Shown here: positions 7,201 to 13,293 of the stretch, piece after piece
How the letters are laid out: every line of letters starts with the position of its first letter
Position numbering within the stretch: position 1 is the stretch's first letter
Assembly (NCBI GenBank): GCA_031289865.1
Contig: JAITOQ010000144.1
Coordinates: 1 to 13,376, forward strand
Direction: 5' to 3'
Source: Clostridiales bacterium
GTDB taxonomy: Bacteria > Bacillota > Clostridia > Christensenellales > JAISNN01
DNA length: 13,376 nucleotides
Position numbers and translations under genes: made by a program
Notes under the pieces: generated by a model
Seen by the model: the letters and a program-made list of their open reading frames with translations, nothing else
Told to the model about the DNA's origin: nothing
The model's database searches: none

Positions 7201-8827
7201 TTGCGGAATTCAGCAAAAAGCTCAACAGCCTTATATAGTCCGCGCTGCCCGCAATAGCGGAGGATATGTCAGCGGACGCGGAGATTTGACGCTTGCCCTC
7301 GATGAGCTCCACGGTAAAATCCAAAAAGCTTTTCATGCCGATACTGTCGTCCCCAACCATACCGTTTTCGAGATAATATGTCCCGAAAAGCTGTTTCATT
7401 AAGCCCTCTTCGATATTCAAGAGCCTTGCCGCTTCGGTCGGCGTCATTTCACGCGCTACGGTCCCTTGATAGGACAAAACGTCCTTGACCGTTCTCTCGC
7501 CCGACGCATTGTAGTACTCGAGGAGCATCTCCGTCAGTCGGGTTTGCTTATCGTAATCCTCTTGACTCATAGCCCTTGGGACGGTCATATACACTTGTAC
7601 GCTCGCGCCGAACGTCTTGACGATATCGTTAGGGATTCTGTACTTATTTTCCTCCAAATATTCGTATTTCATCTGCGATTGGAGGACAAAGCAAGCCGCC
7701 GTCACGAGGAGCATGACTATAGGCAGTATCTTTTTTGTCCTATTCAAAAATTTTACATAGCCGCCCTTGCTCGCTTTATTCGCATTTTTCGCCTTTGAGG
7801 ACTTAAACAGTTTGAGAGGCGAGTACTTCAATTTTTCTATCGGCTTTGAAAACACGACGATAAGCCCCGGCATAAGGAGAAACACCGTCAATACGCTTAT
7901 CGTAAGGGCTTTTATCATGACCACGCCTATGTCCGCGCCTATCTTAAAGGTCATAAAGATGATTGCGGCAAGAGACGCGATAGTCGTCAGAGAGCTTGCC
8001 GAAACGATGGAAAAGGACTTTTTGAGAGCCTTTGCCATGGCGGTTTTTTCGTTCGGCTCATGCAGCTTGATCTCGTTGTAATGGTGCATGGTGACGATAG
8101 AATAATCCATAGCGAGAGCCATTTGAAGTATCGCCGCTATAGATTTTACGATATAAGATATCTCTCCTAAAAAGACGTTCGTACCGAGATTGATGAGTAC
8201 CGAAACCCCGATAACTATCCCTATGATGATGGGTTCCATGAGCGACTTCGAGGTAAAAATCAAAACTGCCGCCACAATGATGATCGCCAAAATAAACATG
8301 ATCGTCATCTCGTCGGAGATGCGGTTTTTGAGGTCTAAATTGTTGACCGCTTGCCCGTTGAGCGCGATATCGTACGACTTAAACTCCGATTTCAAATCGG
8401 CTATCAGCTGCTCCGCGTTTTCGGAATAGTCGTCGCCGTCGATCACGATCTTAAACAGCGCGTCGCCTACCCCGTCGCCGTCGGTATCCTTAAAATACGC
8501 GGGATCGTTAAAAAATGTCACCGTAACAGTGTGATTTAAGGCGTCTACGCGCCTTTTAAGCGCCAAAGCCTCGTCGATCGTCACGGATTTTATCATGATT
8601 TCCGCTTGCCCCGACTGTCCGAACTCCTCCTCCATAAGCTTTAGCGTGAGATTCGTTTCCGAATCCGACGGCAAATATTTCGCAAGATTATAATTGATAT
8701 TGACGCGGTTCATCGCCCATAACGAAAAAGCCGTCAACAAAACAAAAAAACCGATGACTAAAAATCTGTTTTTGATGATAAAAGCGGGTACCTTATTAAA
8801 AATCCCATTTTCGCCCTTTTTGCGCAT
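4286..8827 (-). CDS. Giant MMPL/RND-superfamily membrane transporter with repeat ectodomain
   Basis: This is a predicted proton-driven exporter of the MMPL (HAE3-like) branch of the RND superfamily, in the cytoplasmic membrane; lipids, peptides or drugs are possible substrates and none can be named. The 1513 residues form two halves: TM1 about 21-39, TM2-6 about 174-326, TM7 about 366-384 and TM8-12 about 1344-1498. Helices 4 and 10 carry the DY pairs (D241-Y242 and D1412-Y1413) that occupy the proton-relay positions of MmpL proteins. The first outer loop holds a calcium-loop-like DTDGDGVGD (114-122). The second outer segment (about 385-1340) is far longer than usual and contains about eight degenerate repeats with a Y-x-x-Y motif roughly every 95-127 residues. 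The start ATG at 8827 has GGAGG nine bases upstream. A perfect promoter lies about 210 bases upstream. The C-terminus ends basic, KAKFFKN. Confidence 0.92.
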   Translation of the reverse strand: MRKKGENGIFNKVPAFIIKNRFLVIGFFVLLTAFSLWAMNRVNINYNLAKYLPSDSETNLTLKLMEEEFGQSGQAEIMIKSVTIDEALALKRRVDALNHTVTVTFFNDPAYFKDTDGDGVGDALFKIVIDGDDYSENAEQLIADLKSEFKSYDIALNGQAVNNLDLKNRISDEMTIMFILAIIIVAAVLIFTSKSLMEPIIIGIVIGVSVLINLGTNVFLGEISYIVKSIAAILQMALAMDYSIVTMHHYNEIKLHEPNEKTAMAKALKKSFSIVSASSLTTIASLAAIIFMTFKIGADIGVVMIKALTISVLTVFLLMPGLIVVFSKPIEKLKYSPLKLFKSSKAKNANKASKGGYVKFLNRTKKILPIVMLLVTAACFVLQSQMKYEYLEENKYRIPNDIVKTFGASVQVYMTVPRAMSQEDYDKQTRLTEMLLEYYNASGERTVKDVLSYQGTVAREMTPTEAARLLNIEEGLMKQLFGTYYLENGMVGDDSIGMKSFLDFTVELIEGKRQISASADISSAIAGSADYIRLLSFLLNSASTKMTAAELTALLANVKEYGIDIDPYAFKDYISQLYGMKYYDENPSLFGKLTLKEFLNYTESLLTGKIQSGIDLSILDQDTRDIVIALNALVNNTDTKFNAAGLFEILSIVGAPLGFDVSGYREYIAVLYGNYAFDKDYSSYEISFDKFLLYVFKLLDGEGSIGLGDIIGDTEKESLSLLKYFMTEALPSDKDAEGFFNLLNSQNVKDIVGGISLTRTHVNIIYALYAEKYNGYDETTQLGKYADFDIEKRVEGLYISTVDFTVFLMEKAPILLGANGTITSILNTLASALKLLGSSTYYTYKDMRSFLNGNTFGLLDLLGIDEPTTLLLYRLYNFEKNPATNYNPSTGKKEPITQHNLMAASANTADVLEFTANLLNNDPSKADYYDADIYNSAVAAHTDASYVDTLVNICDAYKSFINGTDCTYMDTAGILGKISGKFGLDAELIKQAYILYFIGETPDAAFLSEEVMSLSEFGAYIKGMTDETSASYNKLISSVLGSDAAVINGAFELLKSITAQKDVSMSVSELAEFVDALTTAAGMSGIELSEDEIKAVYIMYLIYNELAPITVASGAQEYTMSEMLLYMETMLNDSPSNPLYNAFIAGIAANALAGISDAGQAPNLYALLLAVNDFYAVYAGEETYDYERLFSIIDGCLSVVSGELSFLLGDAGLAFDASLVEQVYVKYFTDFGRFENTPVKASVIVDFTLSMLNRPLISGFVSDGQTEMLREYKEQLAIAETMFNGTNYSRLIFVLNVKDGSEEGFAFVDTIKAAAAAVYGEGEVHLASNLVGLKEISTAFVSDIILTTIISILFILLVVMIAYRSALIPFILMIVIQGSVWISFSFNTVTNSPMFFMAYIIASCIQMGATIDYGIILSSAYTDQRKTKPKLEALSAALKSAIGPIMTSGLVLIIAGITIGSVSTSVAVSSIGHLLWRGTLTSLTMVLVVLPQILLLTDKYIERTTLKAKFFKN

Positions 8828-8854
8828 ACCCTTTTTCCTCCGTCCTATATTTTT

Positions 8855-8970
8855 GTTTTGAATGTGTTTTTTGTCTTGAATATGTTTTTTGTCCCGAATG
8901 TGTTTTTATTTTGAATGTGTTTTTATCCCGAATGTGTTTTTATTTTGAATATGTTTTGTCCCGAATATAT
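8855..8970. repeat. Seven-copy 17-bp tandem repeat in the transporter leader
   Basis: The core GAATRTG (plus strand) recurs at 8860, 8878, 8896, 8913, 8930, 8947 and, as GAATATA, 8963, giving spacings of 18, 18, 17, 17, 17 and 16 bases. Copies alternate between a CCC-GAAT and a TTT-GAAT form in the central part, so a 34-base double unit is also present. On the minus strand each unit reads roughly ATAAAAACACATTC followed by GGG or AAA. The array lies between the transporter promoter and its ribosome binding site, so it would be transcribed in the 5' leader. Confidence 0.85.
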
Positions 8971-9040
8971 TGTTATTCCGATTTAGTTATTTTTATATCC
9001 GAATTTAAATAATATCATATTTGTTTTTGTATCTAATTTG

Positions 9041-9069
9041 ATTATATACCAAATCTGTTTTGCTGTCAA
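9041..9069 (-). promoter_or_regulatory. Perfect-consensus sigma-A promoter for the transporter gene
   Basis: On the minus strand TTGACA (9064-9069), a 17-base spacer and TATAAT (9041-9046) match the consensus at all twelve positions. A-runs at about 9084-9101, 15-32 bases upstream of the -35 box, may act as an UP element. The predicted transcript starts near 9034 and has a leader of about 207 nt containing the 17-base repeat array. Confidence 0.88.
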
Positions 9070-9111
9070 CGGATTTAAGAGAGTTTTTTTATCTTTTTTT
9101 TGTGCCTTTGC

Positions 9112-9165
9112 AAAAAAGCCCGTTGTCATTCTGAGCGGAGCGAAGAATCTCAAACATCAAACCGT
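9112..9165 (+). repeat. Short intergenic repeat (HSERSEES family), copy B
   Basis: The copy begins AAAAAAGCCCGTTGTCATTC, then TGAGCGGAGCGAAGAATCTC and AAACATCAAACCGT. The plus-strand reading CHSERSEES and SGAKNL in two frames is the familiar spurious translation of this family. It lies upstream of the transporter promoter. Confidence 0.85.
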
Positions 9166-9176
9166 TTTATCACAAA

Positions 9177-9204
9177 ACCGCCGTTGTCATTCTTGGCTTG
9201 CCGG
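9177..9204 (+). repeat. Partial or divergent intergenic repeat, copy B2
   Basis: CCGTTGTCATTC is followed by TTGGCTTGCCGG, so the left half matches copy B and the right half is replaced by a short palindromic TTGGCTTGCCGG segment. It starts 12 bases after copy B ends, in the same orientation. Confidence 0.55.
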
Positions 9205-9225
9205 AATAACACTCACTTCTCTTTT

Positions 9226-9290
9226 AATCCGCAATTCTGCATTTTGCATTTTGTATTCTGCATTAAACAAGCATTCTGCATTAAACAAAT
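9226..9290 (+). repeat. ATTCTGCATT intergenic repeat, copy B (expanded)
   Basis: After AATCCGCAATTCTGCATT come variants TTGCATT and TTGTATTCTGCATT, then two copies of GCATTCTGCATTAAACAA-like sequence (9255-9271 and 9272-9289). It is an expanded version of the copy at 2749-2777, again placed downstream of an HSERSEES-type repeat. Confidence 0.7.
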
Positions 9291-9356
9291 CCTACAAATC
9301 ACCGAACGATTTGCCTACAAATAACCGAACAAATTGCCTACAAATAACCGAATTCG
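9291..9356. repeat. 23-bp tandem repeat, about 2.9 copies
   Basis: Units start at 9291, 9314 and 9337 with CCTACAAATMACCGAA; the first two end CGATTTG or CAAATTG, and the third is cut to 20 bases. The array ends directly against the plus-strand promoter at 9358. There are too few copies and no spacers for a CRISPR array. Confidence 0.7.
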
Positions 9357-9357
9357 C

Positions 9358-9386
9358 TTGACTTATCTTTTTATTGCGTGTATAAT
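9358..9386 (+). promoter_or_regulatory. Sigma-A promoter of the truncated ATPase gene
   Basis: TTGACT (9358-9363), a 17-base spacer and a perfect TATAAT (9381-9386) form a near-consensus plus-strand promoter. It is 20 bases upstream of the ATG at 9407, which also has AGGGGG (9396-9401) at five-base spacing. It is the only convincing plus-strand promoter seen. Confidence 0.8.
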
Positions 9387-9406
9387 CAATCATATAGGGG
9401 GTTTCC

Positions 9407-9553
9407 ATGGAAATTGATTATTTACCCCGCTTTGCGGATAATGTATTGACACGCAAGCTTGAAGCGTCCGGTGCCGTTTATATTGCCGGTCCTAAGTGGT
9501 GCGGAAAAACTCTTACTGCCGAAAGGCAACACAAAAAGCCAATGTCATTCTGA
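9407..9553 (+). pseudogene. Truncated AAA_14/DUF4143 ATPase remnant
   Basis: The open frame has only 48 codons, from MEIDYLPRFADN to a TGA at 9551-9553. Residues 1-41 look like the N-terminus of the AAA_14/DUF4143 ATPases, which typically start with a YLPR-type motif and then a Walker A motif reading GPKWCGKT; here that motif is at residues 28-35. Full members have about 400 residues and an ATPase domain plus a C-terminal DUF4143 domain; their function is not well established. Here the match stops near 9532, where the intergenic repeat begins, and the repeat itself supplies the last residues and the stop codon. No further part of the gene is visible downstream. Promoter and ribosome binding site are intact, so a short P-loop peptide could still be made. 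Confidence 0.8.
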
Positions 9554-9737
9554 GCTTGCGAAGAATCTCAAACGTCAGCCGTATAACCTCATAACAAAAA
9601 CAGCGAACGCTCAAACGTCCGCTGTTTTTCTCATTTAACCCTTTGTTTTTTTTCGATACGGGACGATGTGGTCATCGTCCCCTACCGGCTTGACGTTTTA
9701 GATTCTTCGCAAGCTCAGAATGACATCGGGCTTTTTA
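9533..9737. mobile_element. Inverted pair of intergenic repeats enclosing a hairpin (MITE-like)
   Basis: The left arm (9533-9582) and right arm (9685-9737) are inverted copies of the HSERSEES-type repeat. They share TGTCATTCTGAGCTTGCGAA and GAATCT, then AAACGTCA and GCCG, and both extend outward into an AAAAAGCC run. The two arms differ at only a few positions. Between them lie a bidirectional terminator hairpin (9596-9629) and a second hairpin GGGACGAT/ATCGTCCC (9660-9681). No open reading frame or transposase is present. The layout resembles a small non-autonomous element; the alternative is two independent copies that happen to flank a terminator. Confidence 0.55.
9596..9629. terminator. 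Bidirectional intrinsic terminator
   Basis: AAAAACAGCG (9596-9605) pairs perfectly with CGCTGTTTTT (9620-9629); after one mismatch the inner ACG/CGT adds three pairs and the loop is CTCAAA. The stem carries an A-run on one side and a T-run on the other, so it can terminate transcription in either direction. It would end the plus-strand ATPase remnant and also the minus-strand surface protein gene, whose stop is at 9762. Confidence 0.8.
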
Positions 9738-9761
9738 TTTCCTTGTTTTGCGTTTAAATCC

Positions 9762-12700
9762 TTACTTTTTAATCCAAATCGCATACAATGTTGTGCCGTT
9801 CGTCGCGTTATTCACATTCGCCGCCGTGTAAGCCACAGTCGTACCGCCCTCAACCGTCGCCCAACCGCCAAAGGTGTAACCCTCACGGTACGGGGCGGAA
9901 ATTCCGTTTGTAGCGGTAGGATTGCTAATACTGCTTGCCGTCTTTGTAAACGAAACGACATAGCTCTTATCCTCCGACAACGTACAGCCCCATATCACGG
10001 GACGGTTTGAAGAGTTCCAAGAATAATCCCAACCGCTCGGTTTACTTGAAGCCTCTACATAAATTGTCAGTTGGCTACAATCAGAGAAAGGGCCAACTCC
10101 CATAGACGTTAAATTACTATGAAGCGTGATCGAGGTCAGTCCGCTACAATCCTGGAAAGCAAAATGCCCGATACTTGTCACATTAGGTAACGAGATCTCG
10201 GTCAAGCTTCTACAAAAAGCGAAAGCCTCATCACCGATACTTGTCACTTTAGGTAGCGTGATTGACGTCAGTCCGCTACAAGAAAAGAAAGCATATTCAC
10301 CGATACTTGTCACTTTAGGTAGCTCGATTGTGGTCAGCCCACTACAATAATAGAAAGCATAATTACCGATACTTGTCACATTAGGTATAGAGATTGTGGT
10401 CAGTCCGCTACATTTATAGAAAGCATTATTACCGATACTTGTCACATTAGGTAGCGTGATTGTGGTCAGTACGCTACAATTATAGAAAGCCCAATCCCCG
10501 ATACTTGTCACATTAGGTAGCGTGATCTCGGTCAGTCCTCTACAAAAAGAGAAAGCATAATTACCGATACTTGTCACATTAGGTAGCGTGATTGTGGTCA
10601 GTCCGCTACAACCGGAGAAAGCATTATTACCGATACTTGTCACATTAGGTAGCGTGATTGTGGTCAGTTTGCTACAATATAAGAAAGCACCATCACCGAT
10701 ACTTGTCACTTTAGGTAGCGTGATAGAGGTCAGTCCCCTACAATAATAGAAAGCATTATTACCGATACTCGTCACACTGTTAGGTGCCGTAAATGCTCCC
10801 GTCTTTCCTCCCGGATAAACGATGAGTATCGTTTTATCTTTGTTGTATAATACTCCGTCTAATGAACTATAGTATAGGTTGCTTTCATCAACATTGATTG
10901 AGATCAGTACGCTACAATAAGCGAAAGCAGAAGATCCGATACTTGTCACATTAGGTAGCGTGATTGTGGTCAGTTTGCTACAATATAAGAAAGCATATTC
11001 ACCGATACTTGTCACATTAGGTAACGTGATTGTGGTCAGTCCGATACATTCATAGAAAGCCCTCTCCCCGATACTTGTCACATTAGGTATCGTGATCGAG
11101 GTCAGTCCGCTACAACCATAGAAAGCATAATTACCGATACTTGTCACTTTAGGTAGCGTGATCGAGGTCAGTACGCCACAATAATAGAAAGCCCGTTCTC
11201 CGATGCTTACCTCACCCGTTACAATTACCGCTCTAAGCGAAGTAGGAACTTTACTTGAACTATTATAGGCAGTCATTCCAAAGATATATCCGAAATGTGT
11301 ATTGCTTATACCGTTTAAAGTCGCTCCGACAAACGGTATCGTTAGCTTCACCAACTTCGTACAAATGCTAAAGCTGTTATCAATCTCCAACACCGGTTGA
11401 CCGTTGTACTCACTCGGAATGACTATCTCGGTCGCGCTCGCCAATGTCCCGACACTCACTCTATATCCTCCCGTGATAGGAGTGAAGAGAAGTCCCAATG
11501 TATAATCTTCTTCGTCGTCTCCGGTATCCGAACCTTGGTTTTCTGTCCACTTCGCATAAAAAATTACGTTCGCGTTCACCGTATAAGGGAATGTCACCGC
11601 CGAACCCGTAAAGCCCGAATTTGTATACCAACCGTCAAACTCGTAGCCCGTCCTTGTCAATGTCGTCGGGGTCGGGAGCGATGTCCCTACTCTGACCGTT
11701 GCGGTCGGAATACTCGGAGTACCGCCGTTGACGACATAGCTCACGGTATACGTTACCGTCCACTTCGCATAGAATGTCGTATTTCCGTTTACCGTATAAG
11801 GGAATGTCACCGCCGAACCCGAAAAGCTTGAGGTCGTATACCAACCGTCAAACTCGTAGCCCGTCCTTGTCAATGTCGTCGGGGTCGAGAGCGACGTCCC
11901 TACTCTGACCGTTGCGGTCGGGATCGTCGGAGTACCGCTATTGACAACATAGCTCACGGTATACGTTACCGTCCACTTCGCATAAAAAATCGTATTTCCG
12001 TTTACCGTATAAGGGAATGTCACCGCCGAACCCGAAAAGTTTGAGGTCGTATACCAACCGTCAAACGCGTAACCCGTTCTCGTCGGATCGATCGGTTTTG
12101 TAACCGATATTCCCTCTTCTACAGTGCCGTTTGCATAATTTCCGCTACCGCCGTTTAGCGCATAGGATACTTCGTAAAATGTTTTGTCCGGATCTTTTGG
12201 ATCGGTCGGATCGTCGTTACCCTTTTCCACCTCGAGCATTGCCGCAAGCGCGGTCTTATAGGCTAAAATAGCTTCCTCATAGGTCGTGGCGCGTCCGATA
12301 GATTGTAAGCCGTCGGAGTAAATTTGAGACAGAAGCGAGGCGTTACTTGTACTGTAGGTATATGTATTTAACAATCCGTTATACTTATATCCGAGCAGTT
12401 CTTTTAAATCCTCTATAAATAAATCGAGTTCGTTTTCTTCCTTTTCTATAATTTCAATGATCTCTATATCGATCTCATTTTTAGGATCTAAACCGTAATA
12501 TTTATCTCCGGTATCGCCGTCGTTGCCCGTATCATCACCGCCGCCCGTATCGCCGCCGTCACCCGTGCCGCCGTCAGTCGTCGGAATAGCTTTCATCGCT
12601 TTTACCGCCGCGTCATGCGCCAACACCGCCGCCGCGTTACTTGCCGCCGCGTCTATCGCGTCTAATCCGTTTTGATATGCGGTGTCTAAAAGGATTTTGT

Positions 12701-13193
12701 TTTCCGCGCTGTAAGTATTCGCCGAAAGTAATTCGTCATATTGATACTCCAGCAGTTCCTTTAACAGCCCTTTCACTTCGGCTAAAACCTCGTTGTTTTC
12801 GGGTTGGTTTTTTAGAATATCAACGACTCTTTGAACCTTTTCCGAAAGCTCCGCGTTAGCATTTTCGTCACCTTGAAGAAGCTCCGTGAGTCTTTCTAAT
12901 TCCTCAATCGCGGAATTTAAAGCGACATTTTCTTCGCCGCCGCCAATCTGCGTACCGCCGCCAATCTGCGTACCGCCGCCGTTACCCGTACCGCTCCCGT
13001 TACCGGAGCCGCCGTCGTTTGGATTACGGTTGATAAGCAAGACCGTCGTAACGCCCGCGATCAACACGACCGCCGCGATAGCGGAAATCAAAGAAATCAG
13101 CTTTTGTTTTTGCGTCAATTTATTTATAAATGCCGCAACGTCTTTAAAAAATTTGCCGATTGTTTCTCCGATGCTTTTGAAAAAATTGTTCAT
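9762..13193 (-). CDS. BspA-like leucine-rich-repeat surface protein with InlB-type repeats
   Basis: This is a predicted surface-exposed binding or adhesion protein of 1143 residues; no ligand can be inferred. In order: an amphipathic N-terminus (1-31), one membrane helix (about 32-54) with no signal-peptidase site obvious, a Gly/Asn/Thr linker (60-87), a helical domain present twice (about 143-203 and 262-322, 26 of 61 positions identical) separated by a Gly/Asp linker (205-230), three InlB/Listeria-Bacteroides repeats (about 339-408, 411-479, 482-549) with the GYxFDGWYT and FYAKW signatures, sixteen BspA-type LRRs of 22 residues (about 663-1045; pattern SIGxxAFxxCxxLTxI) with one non-repeat insertion at about 769-808, and a final divergent InlB-like repeat (about 1076-1140). 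There is no LPXTG motif, so anchoring by the N-terminal helix is inferred. The start has AAAGGAG six bases upstream. No clear promoter was found. Confidence 0.93.
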   Translation of the reverse strand: MNNFFKSIGETIGKFFKDVAAFINKLTQKQKLISLISAIAAVVLIAGVTTVLLINRNPNDGGSGNGSGTGNGGGTQIGGGTQIGGGEENVALNSAIEELERLTELLQGDENANAELSEKVQRVVDILKNQPENNEVLAEVKGLLKELLEYQYDELLSANTYSAENKILLDTAYQNGLDAIDAAASNAAAVLAHDAAVKAMKAIPTTDGGTGDGGDTGGGDDTGNDGDTGDKYYGLDPKNEIDIEIIEIIEKEENELDLFIEDLKELLGYKYNGLLNTYTYSTSNASLLSQIYSDGLQSIGRATTYEEAILAYKTALAAMLEVEKGNDDPTDPKDPDKTFYEVSYALNGGSGNYANGTVEEGISVTKPIDPTRTGYAFDGWYTTSNFSGSAVTFPYTVNGNTIFYAKWTVTYTVSYVVNSGTPTIPTATVRVGTSLSTPTTLTRTGYEFDGWYTTSSFSGSAVTFPYTVNGNTTFYAKWTVTYTVSYVVNGGTPSIPTATVRVGTSLPTPTTLTRTGYEFDGWYTNSGFTGSAVTFPYTVNANVIFYAKWTENQGSDTGDDEEDYTLGLLFTPITGGYRVSVGTLASATEIVIPSEYNGQPVLEIDNSFSICTKLVKLTIPFVGATLNGISNTHFGYIFGMTAYNSSSKVPTSLRAVIVTGEVSIGERAFYYCGVLTSITLPKVTSIGNYAFYGCSGLTSITIPNVTSIGERAFYECIGLTTITLPNVTSIGEYAFLYCSKLTTITLPNVTSIGSSAFAYCSVLISINVDESNLYYSSLDGVLYNKDKTILIVYPGGKTGAFTAPNSVTSIGNNAFYYCRGLTSITLPKVTSIGDGAFLYCSKLTTITLPNVTSIGNNAFSGCSGLTTITLPNVTSIGNYAFSFCRGLTEITLPNVTSIGDWAFYNCSVLTTITLPNVTSIGNNAFYKCSGLTTISIPNVTSIGNYAFYYCSGLTTIELPKVTSIGEYAFFSCSGLTSITLPKVTSIGDEAFAFCRSLTEISLPNVTSIGHFAFQDCSGLTSITLHSNLTSMGVGPFSDCSQLTIYVEASSKPSGWDYSWNSSNRPVIWGCTLSEDKSYVVSFTKTASSISNPTATNGISAPYREGYTFGGWATVEGGTTVAYTAANVNNATNGTTLYAIWIKK
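10044..11209 (-). repeat. 66-bp tandem repeats encoding LRRs
   Basis: About sixteen in-frame units of 66 bases encode the BspA-type LRRs, interrupted once at about 10770-10890. Units share long identical stretches such as CCGATACTTGTCACATTAGG and GTGATTGTGGTCAGT (plus strand). Differences concentrate at the two codons after SIG and at those around the cysteine. Such identity at DNA level points to recent duplication or gene conversion. Confidence 0.85.
11547..12179 (-). repeat. Three tandem repeats of about 210 bp encoding InlB-type domains
   Basis: Three consecutive units encode the Listeria-Bacteroides repeat domains. They share near-identical DNA around ACCGTATAAGGGAATGTCAC and GTATACCAACCGTCAAAC. 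The two units nearest the LRR region (about 11547-11970) are the most alike, suggesting they arose by the latest duplication. Confidence 0.8.
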
Positions 13194-13241
13194 GATATTC
13201 TCCTTTCTTTTGGGGTTTTGTTTGTGGTTTTTTGTTTTTTA

Positions 13242-13293
13242 ATACGGCTGACGTTTGAGATTCTTCGCAAGCTCAGAATGACACGGACTTTTT
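13242..13293 (-). repeat. Short intergenic repeat (HSERSEES family), copy E
   Basis: Read on the minus strand this copy has AAAAAGTCCGTGTCATTC, TGAGCTTGCGAAGAATCTC and AAACGTCAGCCGTAT, nearly identical to the left arm at 9533-9582. It lies 49 bases upstream of the surface protein start, where a promoter would be expected. The remaining 83 bases to the window end are C-rich, contain the palindrome CGGGCAAGCCCG near 13319, and end with another AAAAAGTCCG string (from 13359), possibly the start of a further copy. No gene is seen there. Confidence 0.85.

Noticed and set aside
8828..9034. Riboswitch or T-box in the transporter leader
   Set aside because: The leader is A-rich and repetitive, with no conserved T-box or known riboswitch core visible.
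8855..9356. CRISPR-like arrays
   Set aside because: The 17-base and 23-base units are directly adjacent, with no spacers of unique sequence, and no cas genes are present.
9038..9361. Plus-strand open frames of 107 and 74 codons
   Set aside because: They translate intergenic repeats (HSERSEES, SGAKNL, NSAFCILYSA), well-known sources of spurious proteins, and have no clear ribosome binding site.
11397..11844. Open frames overlapping the InlB-repeat region on both strands
   Set aside because: They arise from alternative frames of the tandem repeats; the long frame has clear domain structure.
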